Source: Lewinellaceae bacterium (lineage in GTDB: Bacteria; Bacteroidota; Bacteroidia; Chitinophagales; Saprospiraceae). Taken from it: 64,000 nt of DNA. The stretch is taken from the NCBI GenBank assembly GCA_020636315.1, contig JACJYA010000010.1:1-64000 (forward strand), given 5' to 3'. The notes beneath the pieces are model-generated. The model was not told the origin of the DNA. It was given only the letters and a program-made list of their open reading frames with translations, and did no database searches. Below, one piece after another: positions 34,388 through 41,248 of the stretch. Position numbers and translations under genes: made by a program. Every line of letters starts with the position of its first letter. Position 1 is the stretch's first letter.

Positions 34388-35029
34388 ATGAAAAATACAG
34401 GCTTTATCCACATTCTTTCCCTGATGCTTTCCATTGCCATTTTTTCCTGCCAGGGAGGTGGCAAACAACAAAAAGACGCCGGCGCCTCTCCGGAAGAACC
34501 TCCTTTGACGCCCATCACCCAGGGCCTGATCGAACACGCCGGACAGCTTCCGGAGGCCATTGATTTTGAAGGCCAGTTCCTCCAGGCCGCCCAGTGGGAA
34601 GGCCCGGGCTCCACCTATTACACCGTCGTTTCCAAATACGAACAGGGGGAATTGTTTAAACCTACCTGGGCTTCCCGGCTGAACATCTACCTTTTCGAAG
34701 TTGGCAACGGACAGATCCTCAGCCGGCGCGCTTTCACGGCGGAAGCCCCCAACAATTATTCAGTGGTTGAACTTCTGGGGGACAGGAGCAGGATCGTCAG
34801 CCTGCCCTCTATGGGTACTGCCTTTTCTATCGTCTATTCCATTTGCCCGGACGGGAATGACCCCTGCGGCTTTTTCTCCAATGTGATCGGGGTGGACAGC
34901 AAATACGACCTTCAGGTAGTGGAAAATGTCGGTAAGGAGGTTTATGTAGAAGCACAGGACGCCATGATGTCCGGAGTTCCTCAGGATGTGCGGGAGCACA
35001 TGCTGGAGCAGTTGTTTGGGGGGAATTAA
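34388..35029 (+). CDS. Lipoprotein of unknown function
   Basis: 213 residues. The signal peptide ends in a clear lipobox 'AIFSC' with Cys at about residue 21, followed by 'QGGGKQQKDAGASPEE', a flexible tether typical of surface or periplasmic lipoproteins. The mature domain has strands like 'EGPGSTYYTVVSKYEQGELF' and 'KPTWASRLNIYLFEVGNG', and a late motif 'VVENVGKEVYVEAQDAM'. I do not recognise the family. It converges with trmD, with 19 bases between the stops. Confidence 0.65.
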   Translation: MKNTGFIHILSLMLSIAIFSCQGGGKQQKDAGASPEEPPLTPITQGLIEHAGQLPEAIDFEGQFLQAAQWEGPGSTYYTVVSKYEQGELFKPTWASRLNIYLFEVGNGQILSRRAFTAEAPNNYSVVELLGDRSRIVSLPSMGTAFSIVYSICPDGNDPCGFFSNVIGVDSKYDLQVVENVGKEVYVEAQDAMMSGVPQDVREHMLEQLFGGN

Positions 35030-35048
35030 TTCAATCCATCATAACTTT

Positions 35049-35729
35049 TCATTCTTCCTCCAGCAAATCCGGCCGGCGCTCCCGGGTGCGCTTCAGGGCC
35101 TGTTCATAGCGCCACTCTTCGATCTTTCGCTCATGGCCAGAGAGCAATACTTCCGGGACTTTCCAGCCGCGAAAATCTTCCGGGCGGGTGTAAACGGGAG
35201 GAGCCAGAAGGTTATCCTGGAAGGAATCGAACAAGGCGGAGGTTTCGTCGTTGAGCACGCCGGGCAGGAGGCGGCCGATGGCATCGACGAGCACCACCGC
35301 CGGGAGCTCTCCTCCGGAGAGGACGAAGTCGCCAATAGAGACTTCCATGGTGACGTAATGCTGCCGGATGCGCTCATCCATGCCCTTATAATGACCGCAG
35401 AGAATGAGAAGGTTCTCTTTGAGGGAAAGGCGGTTGGCCAGCGGCTGAGTGAGGCGCACTCCATCCGGGGTCATGTAAATGACTTCATCATAGTCCCGTT
35501 CTTTCTGAAGATCGTCGATACAGTTAGCCAACGGTTCGGCCATCATTACCATACCGGCTCCGCCGCCGTACTGGTAGTCATCCACCTGGCGGTGCCTGCC
35601 CAGGCCGTATGCCCGCAGGTCGTGCAGATGCACTTCCAGCAGCCCTTTTTCCCGGGCCCGTTTCATAATGGAATGCTGCAAAGGGCTTTCCATCAGTTCC
35701 GGAAGGACGGAGACGATGTCGATCCTCAT
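35049..35729 (-). CDS. trmD: tRNA (guanine-N1)-methyltransferase
   Basis: 226 residues, full length. SPOUT-class enzyme that methylates G37 of tRNAs next to the anticodon to prevent frameshifting. Seen: 'VDDYQYGGGAGMVMMAEPL' (knot entry), 'LILCGHYKGMDERI' and 'SIGDFVLSGGELPAVVLVDAI' (the SAM-binding trefoil loops), then 'PPVYTRPEDFRGWKVPEVLLSG', the conserved C-terminal tRNA-binding segment. It is usually linked to rpsP, rimM and rplS, which are not seen here; this gene stands alone beside an FKBP gene. Confidence 0.97.
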   Translation of the reverse strand: MRIDIVSVLPELMESPLQHSIMKRAREKGLLEVHLHDLRAYGLGRHRQVDDYQYGGGAGMVMMAEPLANCIDDLQKERDYDEVIYMTPDGVRLTQPLANRLSLKENLLILCGHYKGMDERIRQHYVTMEVSIGDFVLSGGELPAVVLVDAIGRLLPGVLNDETSALFDSFQDNLLAPPVYTRPEDFRGWKVPEVLLSGHERKIEEWRYEQALKRTRERRPDLLEEE

Positions 35730-35759
35730 GAGGGACAGGTTGTTGGTTCCCGGTTGTTA

Positions 35760-35790
35760 GTTGTCGATTGGCAACCCCCCAACCGACAAC
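35760..35790 (-). terminator. Candidate terminator after the FKBP gene
   Basis: GTTGTCGATTGG / CCAACCGACAAC stem with a C-rich loop, 14 bases beyond the minus-strand stop at 35804. Confidence 0.4.
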
Positions 35791-35803
35791 AAACAACGAG
35801 TAA

Positions 35804-36463
35804 CTAATTTACCTCAAGCAGTTCCACCTCAAAGATAAGAGTGGCGTACGGGCCGATCTTGGCGCCGGCGCCCCGGGGGCCGTAAGCCAGGTCGGAAGGG
35901 ATATAGAGTTTCCACTTCGAGCCTTCGGGCATCAGTTGCAGGGCTTCGGTCCAGCCTTTGATCACCTGGTTGACGCCGAAGGTAGCGGGGTCCCCTCTTT
36001 CTACGGAACTGTCGAATACAGTGCCATCAATGAGGGTGCCGTGGTAGTGGACGGTAACTTTATCGGTGGGCCCGGGTTTGGGGCCGTCGCCTTCCTTCAG
36101 CACTTCATACTGAAGGCCGCTGGGCAAAACCGTCACTTCTTCGCGTTGGGCATTGGCTTCCAGAAAAGCCTTGCCTTCGTCTATATTGGCCTGATATTTA
36201 GCCTCCTGTTTCTTCTGCATGTACTGCTGAATGATGGTATTGGCTTCCTCCAGACTAACCTGCGGTTCGTTGCCGGCAAGCATATCGTGAACGCCTGCAC
36301 TGAATGACGTTTCGTCGATCTTGTCAAAACCCTGGCTATTTAGGTTCTGGCCCAGGAGTACGCCCAGGCTGTAGCTTAATGAATCCATTTCCTGTTGTGC
36401 ATTTACGGTTGAAAAAAGAAAGAGCCCCCCGAAGAGGAACCCTAAGATTTTGATCTTTTGCAT
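35804..36463 (-). CDS. FKBP-type peptidyl-prolyl cis-trans isomerase, exported
   Basis: 219 residues with a signal peptide ('FLFGGLFLFSTVNAQ'). An N-terminal FKBP_N dimerisation domain of about 90 residues ('YSLGVLLGQNLNSQGFD' ... 'NTIIQQYMQKKQEAKY') is followed by the FKBP domain: 'GPTDKVTVHYHGTLIDGTVFD', 'FGVNQVIKGWTEALQLMPEG' and 'YGPRGAGAKIGPYATLIFEV'. This matches the FkpA/FklB/Mip architecture. Role: folding of exported proteins in the periplasm. Active-site residues of the family (Tyr and Asp in 'VHYHG..DGTVFD', and Trp in 'KGW') are present. Confidence 0.95.
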   Translation of the reverse strand: MQKIKILGFLFGGLFLFSTVNAQQEMDSLSYSLGVLLGQNLNSQGFDKIDETSFSAGVHDMLAGNEPQVSLEEANTIIQQYMQKKQEAKYQANIDEGKAFLEANAQREEVTVLPSGLQYEVLKEGDGPKPGPTDKVTVHYHGTLIDGTVFDSSVERGDPATFGVNQVIKGWTEALQLMPEGSKWKLYIPSDLAYGPRGAGAKIGPYATLIFEVELLEVN

Positions 36464-36603
36464 GGGAATTGATTTTATCCGGATCTTTGGAAATTCGATA
36501 TTTTAACGACGCGAAGAAAAGAAAATTATGGGATAGTTTTGGGAATCAAAGGTGTTAATTACTGCCGAAAACGGAAACAGGTGGCGGATTTATTAACCCG
36601 CCA

Positions 36604-37899
36604 CTAATTCTCTTCCACATACTTTTTGAAATTATCCAGAATGGCCTGCCAGCCAGTTCTCTGCATTTCAATAGAGTTCATTTTTTCCGCTTCAAAATTT
36701 TCCATTACAAAAGTGCCTCCATCGAGTTCCGAAAAGTGGACCTGCACATGCCGGCCGTCATCGATCGTAAATTCCAGGTTCTTATTTTCATTGACCGCCG
36801 TATAGGCGCCGCTGAAATCAAACCCCATGCTTCCATCTCTGGCTTCCATCCGGTAACTGAACTTTCCGCCCGGCCTGAGATTGTTTTCCGCGTGAGGCGA
36901 ATGCCAGTCGCCGCTGGCGAAATTCCATTTGGTGATGTGTTCGGGCTGCGTCCACATTGCCCATACTTTTTCAACAGGAGCATTTATAGTTGCATGCACC
37001 GTAATGACCGTATTGCTGTCATCATCGGCGGCCCGGCGCACTTTTTCGATGTCGATCTTTCTCATCTGCATCATGGCGCCGACGGCCCTTTGGGCCCGCC
37101 CGGGGTCAGGGTCGAAAATAAGCCGGATGAGTTCATCCGGCACAATTTGCCAAACCAGGCCATATTTGTCTTTCAGCCAGGCGCACATCATTTCCTCTCC
37201 TCCGTCAGCGGTGAGTTTTTCCCAGAAATAGTCCACCTCCTGCTGTGTTTTACAGTGCACTTCAAACGATATGGCCTCATTGAATCCGAAACCGTGCCTG
37301 TAGCTGCTGTCCATCGCCATAAAAATATTCCCATCGAGCTGGAAGCGGCCGTGCTTGATGGTTCCGACTGCCGGGTCGCCTTCCCCTTCTTCATATCTTG
37401 CGATGTGGTGAATACCGGAATCTTCAAATAGAGAGGTGTAAAAATTAATGGCTTCTTCGGCCTTTCCATGTTGTTTTTCGGTAAACATAAGAACGGGCGA
37501 TATCTTCTGGCCTACCTCCGAAATTTTACCAACAGTCAGCTGCCAGGAGACGCCGTATTTGTCCTGCACCCAGCCATATTTTTCGCTCCATGGATATTTA
37601 TTAAGCGGCATCAATGCTTTTCCGCCTCCTGATAATTTTGCCCATGCATCATCAATTTCCGCTTCGCTTTCGCAAACCACATAAAAGGATACGGATGGGT
37701 TAAAAGTGAACATCGGCCCGCCGTTCAATGCCGTGAACTCCTGGCCGGACAGAAAAAACTGGACGGTCAGAACGGCATCGCCCTGGTGTTGTATTTTGCC
37801 GATCTTAGAACCGGGAAAAATGGAAGCATAAAAACCGGCGGCTTCCTCCGCCTGGGTATCGAACCAGAAGTAAGGGGTGATTTTTTGTTTGCCAGACAT
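36604..37899 (-). CDS. Fusion of two PhnB-type VOC domains and an SRPBCC (AHSA1) domain
   Basis: 431 residues in one frame. Residues 1-125 form a PhnB/3-demethylubiquinone-methyltransferase-like VOC domain ('TPYFWFDTQAEEAAGFYASI'), and residues 130-265 a second one ('SPVLMFTEKQHGKAEEAINF', ending 'CAWLKDKYGLVWQIVPDEL'). Residues 295-431 are an AHSA1/SRPBCC domain ('ATINAPVEKVWAMWTQPEHI', 'WHSPHAENNLRPGGKFSYRM'). Each module is usually a separate small protein of unknown substrate, often encoded side by side, so this is probably a gene fusion. No signal peptide, hence cytoplasmic. The function cannot be read further. Confidence 0.9.
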   Translation of the reverse strand: MSGKQKITPYFWFDTQAEEAAGFYASIFPGSKIGKIQHQGDAVLTVQFFLSGQEFTALNGGPMFTFNPSVSFYVVCESEAEIDDAWAKLSGGGKALMPLNKYPWSEKYGWVQDKYGVSWQLTVGKISEVGQKISPVLMFTEKQHGKAEEAINFYTSLFEDSGIHHIARYEEGEGDPAVGTIKHGRFQLDGNIFMAMDSSYRHGFGFNEAISFEVHCKTQQEVDYFWEKLTADGGEEMMCAWLKDKYGLVWQIVPDELIRLIFDPDPGRAQRAVGAMMQMRKIDIEKVRRAADDDSNTVITVHATINAPVEKVWAMWTQPEHITKWNFASGDWHSPHAENNLRPGGKFSYRMEARDGSMGFDFSGAYTAVNENKNLEFTIDDGRHVQVHFSELDGGTFVMENFEAEKMNSIEMQRTGWQAILDNFKKYVEEN

Positions 37900-37932
37900 G
37901 ACTTTACTGTATTTAACGGGTGAATAATTAGG

Positions 37933-38295
37933 TTATTTGTTCTTCTTTCTCTTTAAATTCTCCTCTACCCGGAATTTCACGATCCTCGCGATCAATTCAA
38001 GCGGTATAGGCTCGTCAAGAGGAAATTGCACCGAGCCTTTTCCTTGTTTGTATTTCGACAGCTCTTCGGAGAATTCCGCATGGCCGCTTGGTGTGGCATA
38101 AAAGCCAATATGGTTTTTGTACCCCGCAAAATAGGCCAGCGGGCCATTCAGTTTATATGCCGGCATACCGTAACTGATGGACTCTTCCGCTTCCGGCGCA
38201 GCCATTTTGATGGTGGTGCGGATTTTTTCCAGGACTTCCCGCACACCCTCCGGAAACCCGGCTATGTATTCGTCCACATTTTTTGGTTTTTTCAT
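37933..38295 (-). CDS. DUF1801 / YdhG-like protein
   Basis: 120 residues from the ATG at 38295 ('MKKPKNVDEYIAGFPEGVRE'); the much longer open frame to 39000 lies antisense to the regulator remnant and is spurious upstream. Seen: the family pattern 'IRTTIKMAAPEAEESISYGM', 'YKLNGPLAYFAGYKNHIGFY', 'LSKYKQGKGSVQFPLDEPIP' and a basic tail 'KRKKNK'. DUF1801 proteins are small cytoplasmic proteins of uncertain role, often found with AraC regulators and AHSA1/VOC genes, which fits this spot. Confidence 0.92.
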   Translation of the reverse strand: MKKPKNVDEYIAGFPEGVREVLEKIRTTIKMAAPEAEESISYGMPAYKLNGPLAYFAGYKNHIGFYATPSGHAEFSEELSKYKQGKGSVQFPLDEPIPLELIARIVKFRVEENLKRKKNK

Positions 38296-38351
38296 TTTTT
38301 GTTTTAAAAATAACAAAACAAAGATAAAATGTTTTAAATTTAAAAAAAATA

Positions 38352-38480
38352 GTCGTCCCCAACAAATGGGGAGAAAAGGGCTGGACGACTTTTGAATTAG
38401 ACGAGGCATTACCTGAAGTGGTACAGGCTGCCCTGGAACTGGCCTATCATGCCGTTTTAATAAAACAGAAAAAGCCATGA
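38352..38480 (+). pseudogene. 3' fragment of a MmcQ/YjbR-family gene
   Basis: 42 codons plus stop, starting abruptly after an A-rich run: 'VVPNKWGEKGWTTFELDEA' continuing to 'ALELAYHAVLIKQKKP'. This is the characteristic C-terminus of YjbR-like proteins; the N-terminal two thirds and any start codon are missing. It overlaps the start of the next remnant by a few bases (ATGA junction), which suggests the two were once an operon. Confidence 0.6.
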
Positions 38481-38982
38481 TAAACATCTCCATTCTGGTC
38501 CCCGAATCCGCTCTCATCATTATCCCGGCACTTTTCGGTGATTTGAGAGCAGCTCTGGAAAAAAATAAGGATCCGGTGCCATGGATCGCCGGGCAATAAT
38601 ACCACAGAGGAGCGGAATTAGCATCCCTTTGTGTCGGCGCTTTTCTTCTGGCCGAAACCGGCCTTCTCGGGAGCACATCGAAAACAATTTTACCGAAAAA
38701 TTCACCGTGGACGAACGGGCCGGCCTTGCTGCTCTCGGCCGCTGCAGTTTTGAACGCCGGTTCAAGGCAGCGACCCATAATACCGTCATCGAATATATAC
38801 AGCGGGTGAAAATTGAAGCGGCAAAACGCAGCCTTGAATCGGAAAGAAAGAATGTCAGTGAGATAATGTACGACGTGGGTTACGGCGATGCGAAAGCTTT
38901 TCGCGACGTGTTCAAAAAAGTGGCCGGGCTGACACCGGGGGCGTACCGGGATAAATACCATACGCAGTGGCGCGCCATTTGA
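38477..38982 (+). pseudogene. Broken GlxA-type AraC-family transcriptional regulator
   Basis: The N-terminal DJ-1/PfpI-like part starts at the ATG at 38477 ('MINISILVPESA') but jumps directly to a later strand ('IIIPALFGDLRAALEKNKD'). It then hits TAA at 38597-38599, continues in the same frame ('YHRGAELASLCVGAFLLAE'), and changes frame near 38670 into the AraC DNA-binding domain ('EHIENNFTEKFTV', 'CSFERRFKAATHNTVIEYIQ', 'MYDVGYGDAKAFRDVFKKVA'). Intact members have about 320 residues; here at least two internal segments are deleted. The helix-turn-helix half alone (131-codon frame from 38581) could still be translated, but a functional regulator is unlikely. Confidence 0.8.
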
Positions 38983-39064
38983 CACTTTCAGGGATTCCAT
39001 TTCCCATCAAAATTCAAAAATCCCAAATCAAAAATTTTTAACCGGCAGAATTAGGGGGGCTCCC

Positions 39065-39622
39065 CTACTCCCCCCAGTGGTAGGTATCCACGTCCAGGCC
39101 GGCCAGGCCGAGCACCCGGTCCACCACGGTAGCAGCCAGCTCCTCAAAATTCTTCGGCCGGCTGTAAAAGGAAGGGCTTGCCGGGCAGATAATGCCGCCT
39201 GCCTCCGTGATGGCCTTCATGTTACTGATGTGAATCAGGTTATAGGGCGTTTCACGCGGCACGAGGATGAGGCGGCGGCGCTCTTTGAGGGCCACATCGG
39301 CGGCACGGGTGGTGAGATCGTCGGAGATGCCATTGGCGATGCGCCCCAGCAGGCCCATGGAGCAGGGGCAGATGATCACCGTCCCGTACTGAGCGGAACC
39401 GGAGGCAAAGGGCGCCATGAAGTCCCGCTTGCCGTAAAAAGCGAAGGGATAATTTTCATAACTTTTATCTCCCAGCTCGTATTCCCAGTTGAATTTGGCG
39501 TTGTCACTCATTACAACCCCTACGGCTTCGAGCTGATCCTGAAGTTTCACTAGTTTGTCAAGTAATACTTTGGCGTAAATGCTCCCGCTGGAGCCGCCGA
39601 TGCCGATAGCTATTTTGGCCAT
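39065..39622 (-). CDS. ubiX: Flavin prenyltransferase UbiX
   Basis: 185 residues. Makes prenylated FMN from FMN and dimethylallyl phosphate, the cofactor of UbiD-type decarboxylases. Seen: N-terminal Rossmann 'IAIGIGGSSGSIYAKVLLDKL', 'VVMSDNAKFNW', 'VIICPCSMGLLGRIANGISDD' and 'LKERRRLILVPRETPYNLIHI', then 'AGGIICPASPSFYSRPK'. All are standard for the family, and the length is typical. In menaquinone-using Bacteroidota it serves UbiD-like enzymes encoded elsewhere; none is seen here. Confidence 0.95.
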   Translation of the reverse strand: MAKIAIGIGGSSGSIYAKVLLDKLVKLQDQLEAVGVVMSDNAKFNWEYELGDKSYENYPFAFYGKRDFMAPFASGSAQYGTVIICPCSMGLLGRIANGISDDLTTRAADVALKERRRLILVPRETPYNLIHISNMKAITEAGGIICPASPSFYSRPKNFEELAATVVDRVLGLAGLDVDTYHWGE

Positions 39623-39775
39623 GGATGTTTGGTATTCGTAATTCGGGGATTCGGGATTCGGTTAATTGGGCTTTTGGGTTTTCCGTAAAGAATAAAAAGA
39701 AATATTACTTCAAATGTTCACGAAAACGAGCAGATTCCAGGGCTTGCCCTGATACACCGCTCCCTGTTCGAGACT

Positions 39776-39857
39776 GTTCAAATAAGTGTGTCCGCTTTAT
39801 TCTAACCCGTTGGTTTCCAGAGTAACAAGGATCCCAGGAACCAGAAACTATGAACAG
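39776..39857 (-). repeat. 80-bp dispersed repeat, copy B
   Basis: Reverse complement of copy A at 11949-12028 with scattered differences; the shared core reads GGAAACCAACGGGTTAGAAT on the minus strand. Both copies end in CTGTTCA / TTGAAC-type inverted repeats. The rest of the 39623-39887 gap holds ATTCGG-type simple sequence. Confidence 0.5.
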
Positions 39858-39887
39858 CCCCCCCTGTTCCCGTCTTCTTCTTTTACC

Positions 39888-40829
39888 TTACTCCACCAAC
39901 CCGTTCAACTCCACAAATTTCCAGCTCAATTCCCGTTTCTGCCGTTCATACTCAAGCAGCAGCACCTTGTCAGGCCCGAAGTCCTTTACGTACTCCGGAG
40001 CATAATCCCGGTTAACCGAATTGTTGATTCCGGACCCCAGCAGCCATATTCCTTCAGGTGTCTGAAACTCAAAGGACTTGGCCTGCATGCCAAGGTCTCC
40101 TCCGATGAGTACTACCTGCACGCCTCGATTCTGCACTTCCACCAGCCTTGGGTAAAGAACGGCAGTCAACTCCGATCCCGGGCCACAGGTGCCGTAGATT
40201 GGCATGGCGTTGGTGTTAAACGCCTCAAGTGTATCCCCTTCTTCATTGACTTTCAACTCATTGAACAAACCGTGATGATGCAGGATGATAAGATGGGAGG
40301 CTTTTTGGATGGTATCGGCCACCGCCCCGATCATGGCCCACTGGGCAGCCTTCTCTTCGCAGTCCCGCTGAGGAGGAGCCGAAGGGTAAAACCAGAAGAG
40401 GTTGGTGTTCAGGACCATAAGGCAATAGCCATTCTGCCAAACCGTGTAGAAGGAAGGCCGCTGCAGATAGTCCAGAATGACCTGAGGATTGCCATAATCA
40501 TAGTCGTGGTTGCCCAGCGCCCAGTGCACTTTATCCATGCTGAAGATGCTATCCAGGTAGGGAAGTGCGGAAGGATGCTCGGCGGTGCGGGCACAGACAT
40601 CGCCTCCCAGCCAGACCTGGCTAAAACCGCTGTAATCCAGTTCTTCCAGCCGGGGATCAATCCGGTCGGCAAAATTCCAATCGTAAGGATGGCCGAGAAA
40701 AATGTACTGTTCCGGCTGAGAAGAGGGGGCTTTCTGGCAGGCGGCCATCACAAGGGCAGCCACAGAAAAAAAAACAAACCACCGGGCGGAACAAAAAAAC
40801 CTACCAGCTATATCGACAATGTAGTCCAT
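39888..40829 (-). CDS. Calcineurin-like metallophosphoesterase lipoprotein
   Basis: 313 residues. The signal peptide ends in a lipobox 'VMAAC' (Cys near residue 31), so it is anchored outside the cytoplasm. Metal-binding motifs appear in order: 'WLGGDVCA' (GD), 'WALGNHDYDYG' (GNHD), 'LIILHHHGLF' (H) and 'VVLIGGDLG' in place of the usual final GH.H. The first canonical D-x-H motif is weak ('FLGHPYDWNF'), so the metal site may be altered. The substrate is unknown. It is divergent from the cbb3 operon. Confidence 0.82.
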   Translation of the reverse strand: MDYIVDIAGRFFCSARWFVFFSVAALVMAACQKAPSSQPEQYIFLGHPYDWNFADRIDPRLEELDYSGFSQVWLGGDVCARTAEHPSALPYLDSIFSMDKVHWALGNHDYDYGNPQVILDYLQRPSFYTVWQNGYCLMVLNTNLFWFYPSAPPQRDCEEKAAQWAMIGAVADTIQKASHLIILHHHGLFNELKVNEEGDTLEAFNTNAMPIYGTCGPGSELTAVLYPRLVEVQNRGVQVVLIGGDLGMQAKSFEFQTPEGIWLLGSGINNSVNRDYAPEYVKDFGPDKVLLLEYERQKRELSWKFVELNGLVE

Positions 40830-40928
40830 TGTCCAGTATTTTGTTTAAAATAACAATATATTTACTTACACAAAATAATCTCTCAGAACATGCCGCAGAC
40901 AAAATGATGACAAAAGTCACTCTTTCTC

Positions 40929-40942
40929 CTGATAAAGATCAT
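40929..40942. promoter_or_regulatory. Candidate FNR/CRP-family operator
   Basis: CTGATAAAGATCAT contains the palindrome TGAT-4-ATCA, matching the FNR box TTGAT-4-ATCAA at 8 of 10 half-site bases. It lies 78 bases before ccoS in the divergent region, where oxygen-dependent control of cbb3 oxidase genes is expected. Confidence 0.45.
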
Positions 40943-41019
40943 CAATACGGGCTTGGGGCCCCGCTATCTTGCACCCCATATTGACAATATTCAAGGTAAT
41001 TTTAGAATTGACACAAGGT

Positions 41020-41244
41020 ATGAAAATCATTTTCCTTCTCATCATCGTGAGCCTTATCGTCGCGTTGGGTTTCCTCGGAGCTTTCCTTTGGGCGGTTCGC
41101 GATGGCCAATATGATGATGATTACAGCCCAGCCGTTCGGATACTATTTGATGACGACGGCCCGGGGCCTCACCAAACGAGCAAACACGCTCAGGATCCAA
41201 CTATTCCACAAACAGAAAACAACCATAACACATCAAAATCTTAA
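41020..41244 (+). CDS. ccoS: cbb3-type oxidase assembly protein CcoS
   Basis: 74 residues from the ATG at 41020, which begins directly before the membrane helix ('MKIIFLLIIVSLIVALGFLG'); an upstream start at 40969 would add an unlikely tail. Then comes the family signature 'AFLWAVRDGQYDDDYSPAVRIL'. Role: maturation of the CcoN subunit with heme and copper. It is the first gene of the operon, 4 bases before ccoNO. The copper ATPase CcoI, often next to it, is not in the window. Confidence 0.92.
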   Translation: MKIIFLLIIVSLIVALGFLGAFLWAVRDGQYDDDYSPAVRILFDDDGPGPHQTSKHAQDPTIPQTENNHNTSKS

Positions 41245-41248
41245 CCTA

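Noticed and set aside
38296..39000. N-terminal extension of the DUF1801 gene (a continuous 355-codon minus-strand frame)
   Set aside because: The upstream part is antisense to the broken AraC regulator, and the DUF1801 family starts at the ATG at 38295.
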